Position numbers and translations under genes: made by a program. From the NCBI GenBank assembly GCA_001603685.1, contig LUZO01000290.1, positions 1 through 15,005 of the forward strand: a stretch of DNA of 15,005 nt, in the 5' to 3' direction. Of the stretch, positions 14,929 to 15,005 are shown piece by piece. Position 1 is the stretch's first letter, and every line of letters starts with the position of its first letter. The DNA comes from Bacteroidales bacterium Bact_23 (GTDB lineage: Bacteria > Bacteroidota > Bacteroidia > Bacteroidales > Lentimicrobiaceae). The notes beneath the pieces are model-generated. The model saw only the letters and a list, made by a program, of their open reading frames with translations. It made no database searches and had not been told where the DNA came from.

Positions 14929-15005
14929 ATGAATGTTTTTGATTATTTCTTTGAACATACATCAGGACTTGAAAAAGAGGCGGTTGTAGGGAAGGAACCG
15001 ATAAA
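14929..15005 (+). CDS. N-terminal fragment of next gene, possibly adenylate-forming ligase
   Basis: An open frame begins with ATG 13 nt after the nadE-like stop and runs off the right edge after 25 codons, starting MNVFDYFFEHTSGLEKEAVV and continuing to KEPI. An N-terminus of this sort, with a short helix, then a Gly-Leu-Glu-Lys turn and a strand leading to a pro-isoleucine, recalls AMP-binding acyl-CoA ligase or adenylation proteins, but no motif is complete. The close spacing implies co-transcription with the nadE-like gene. The gene itself is secure; its function is a guess. Confidence 0.55.
   Translation, partial: MNVFDYFFEHTSGLEKEAVVGKEPI

Noticed and set aside
1..15005. CRISPR arrays, tRNA or rRNA genes, insertion sequences, phage or defence genes.
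   Set aside because: No repeat arrays, transposase or integrase motifs, or RNA-gene signatures were seen on either strand.

Overview
The window looks like chromosomal DNA of a member of the Bacteroidota, probably Bacteroidales or a close order. Three things point there: three type IX secretion (T9SS) genes, repeated promoter elements of the Bacteroidota form TAnnTTTG, and starts without clear Shine-Dalgarno sequences. All genes have similar composition. I see no transposase, integrase, phage gene, tRNA, rRNA or CRISPR array, so this reads as conserved chromosome rather than an island.

Layout, left to right. (1) Minus strand, 2539 to 77: porP (PorP/SprF outer-membrane protein), then porK (GldK-like lipoprotein). 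This is the start of the usual porP-K-L-M-N order; porL would lie past the left edge. porK seems to have its own promoter. (2) A 431-nt divergent spacer, 2540-2970, with a leader hairpin, a nested inverted repeat and two promoter elements. (3) Plus strand, 2971-4843: two tandem paralogous YitT-family membrane proteins, closed by a hairpin terminator. (4) Minus strand, 8527 to 5049: M23 peptidase, dxr and rseP, tightly packed, covering cell-wall hydrolysis, isoprenoid precursor supply and intramembrane proteolysis. (5) Plus strand, 8747-12511: porW/sprE (T9SS TPR lipoprotein), a bactofilin, AtpZ and a small four-helix AtpI-like protein, the last three joined by overlaps or short gaps. This is the leader of a block that, as I recall, usually runs on into the F-type ATP synthase genes; here it does not. 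(6) Plus strand, 12648-13739: a 6-pyruvoyl-tetrahydropterin synthase with the CxxxxxHGH motif and folE (GTP cyclohydrolase I), a two-step pterin operon with its own promoter and terminator. (7) Plus strand, 13923 to the right edge: a NadE-family ammonia-dependent ligase with an extra internal segment, followed after 13 nt by the first 25 codons of another gene, possibly an adenylate-forming ligase.

Three gene models were trimmed to a downstream start: M23 at 8527, atpZ at 11877 and nadE at 13923. For M23 and nadE the longer start lies upstream of the likely promoter; for atpZ it would create an atypical N-terminal extension and a long overlap.

I found no convincing wholly new system. The best leads are the nadE-like gene with its truncated neighbour, the ATP-synthase leader genes cut off from atpB, the eukaryote-like pterin synthase beside folE, and the inverted repeat between the divergent porP and yitT promoters.
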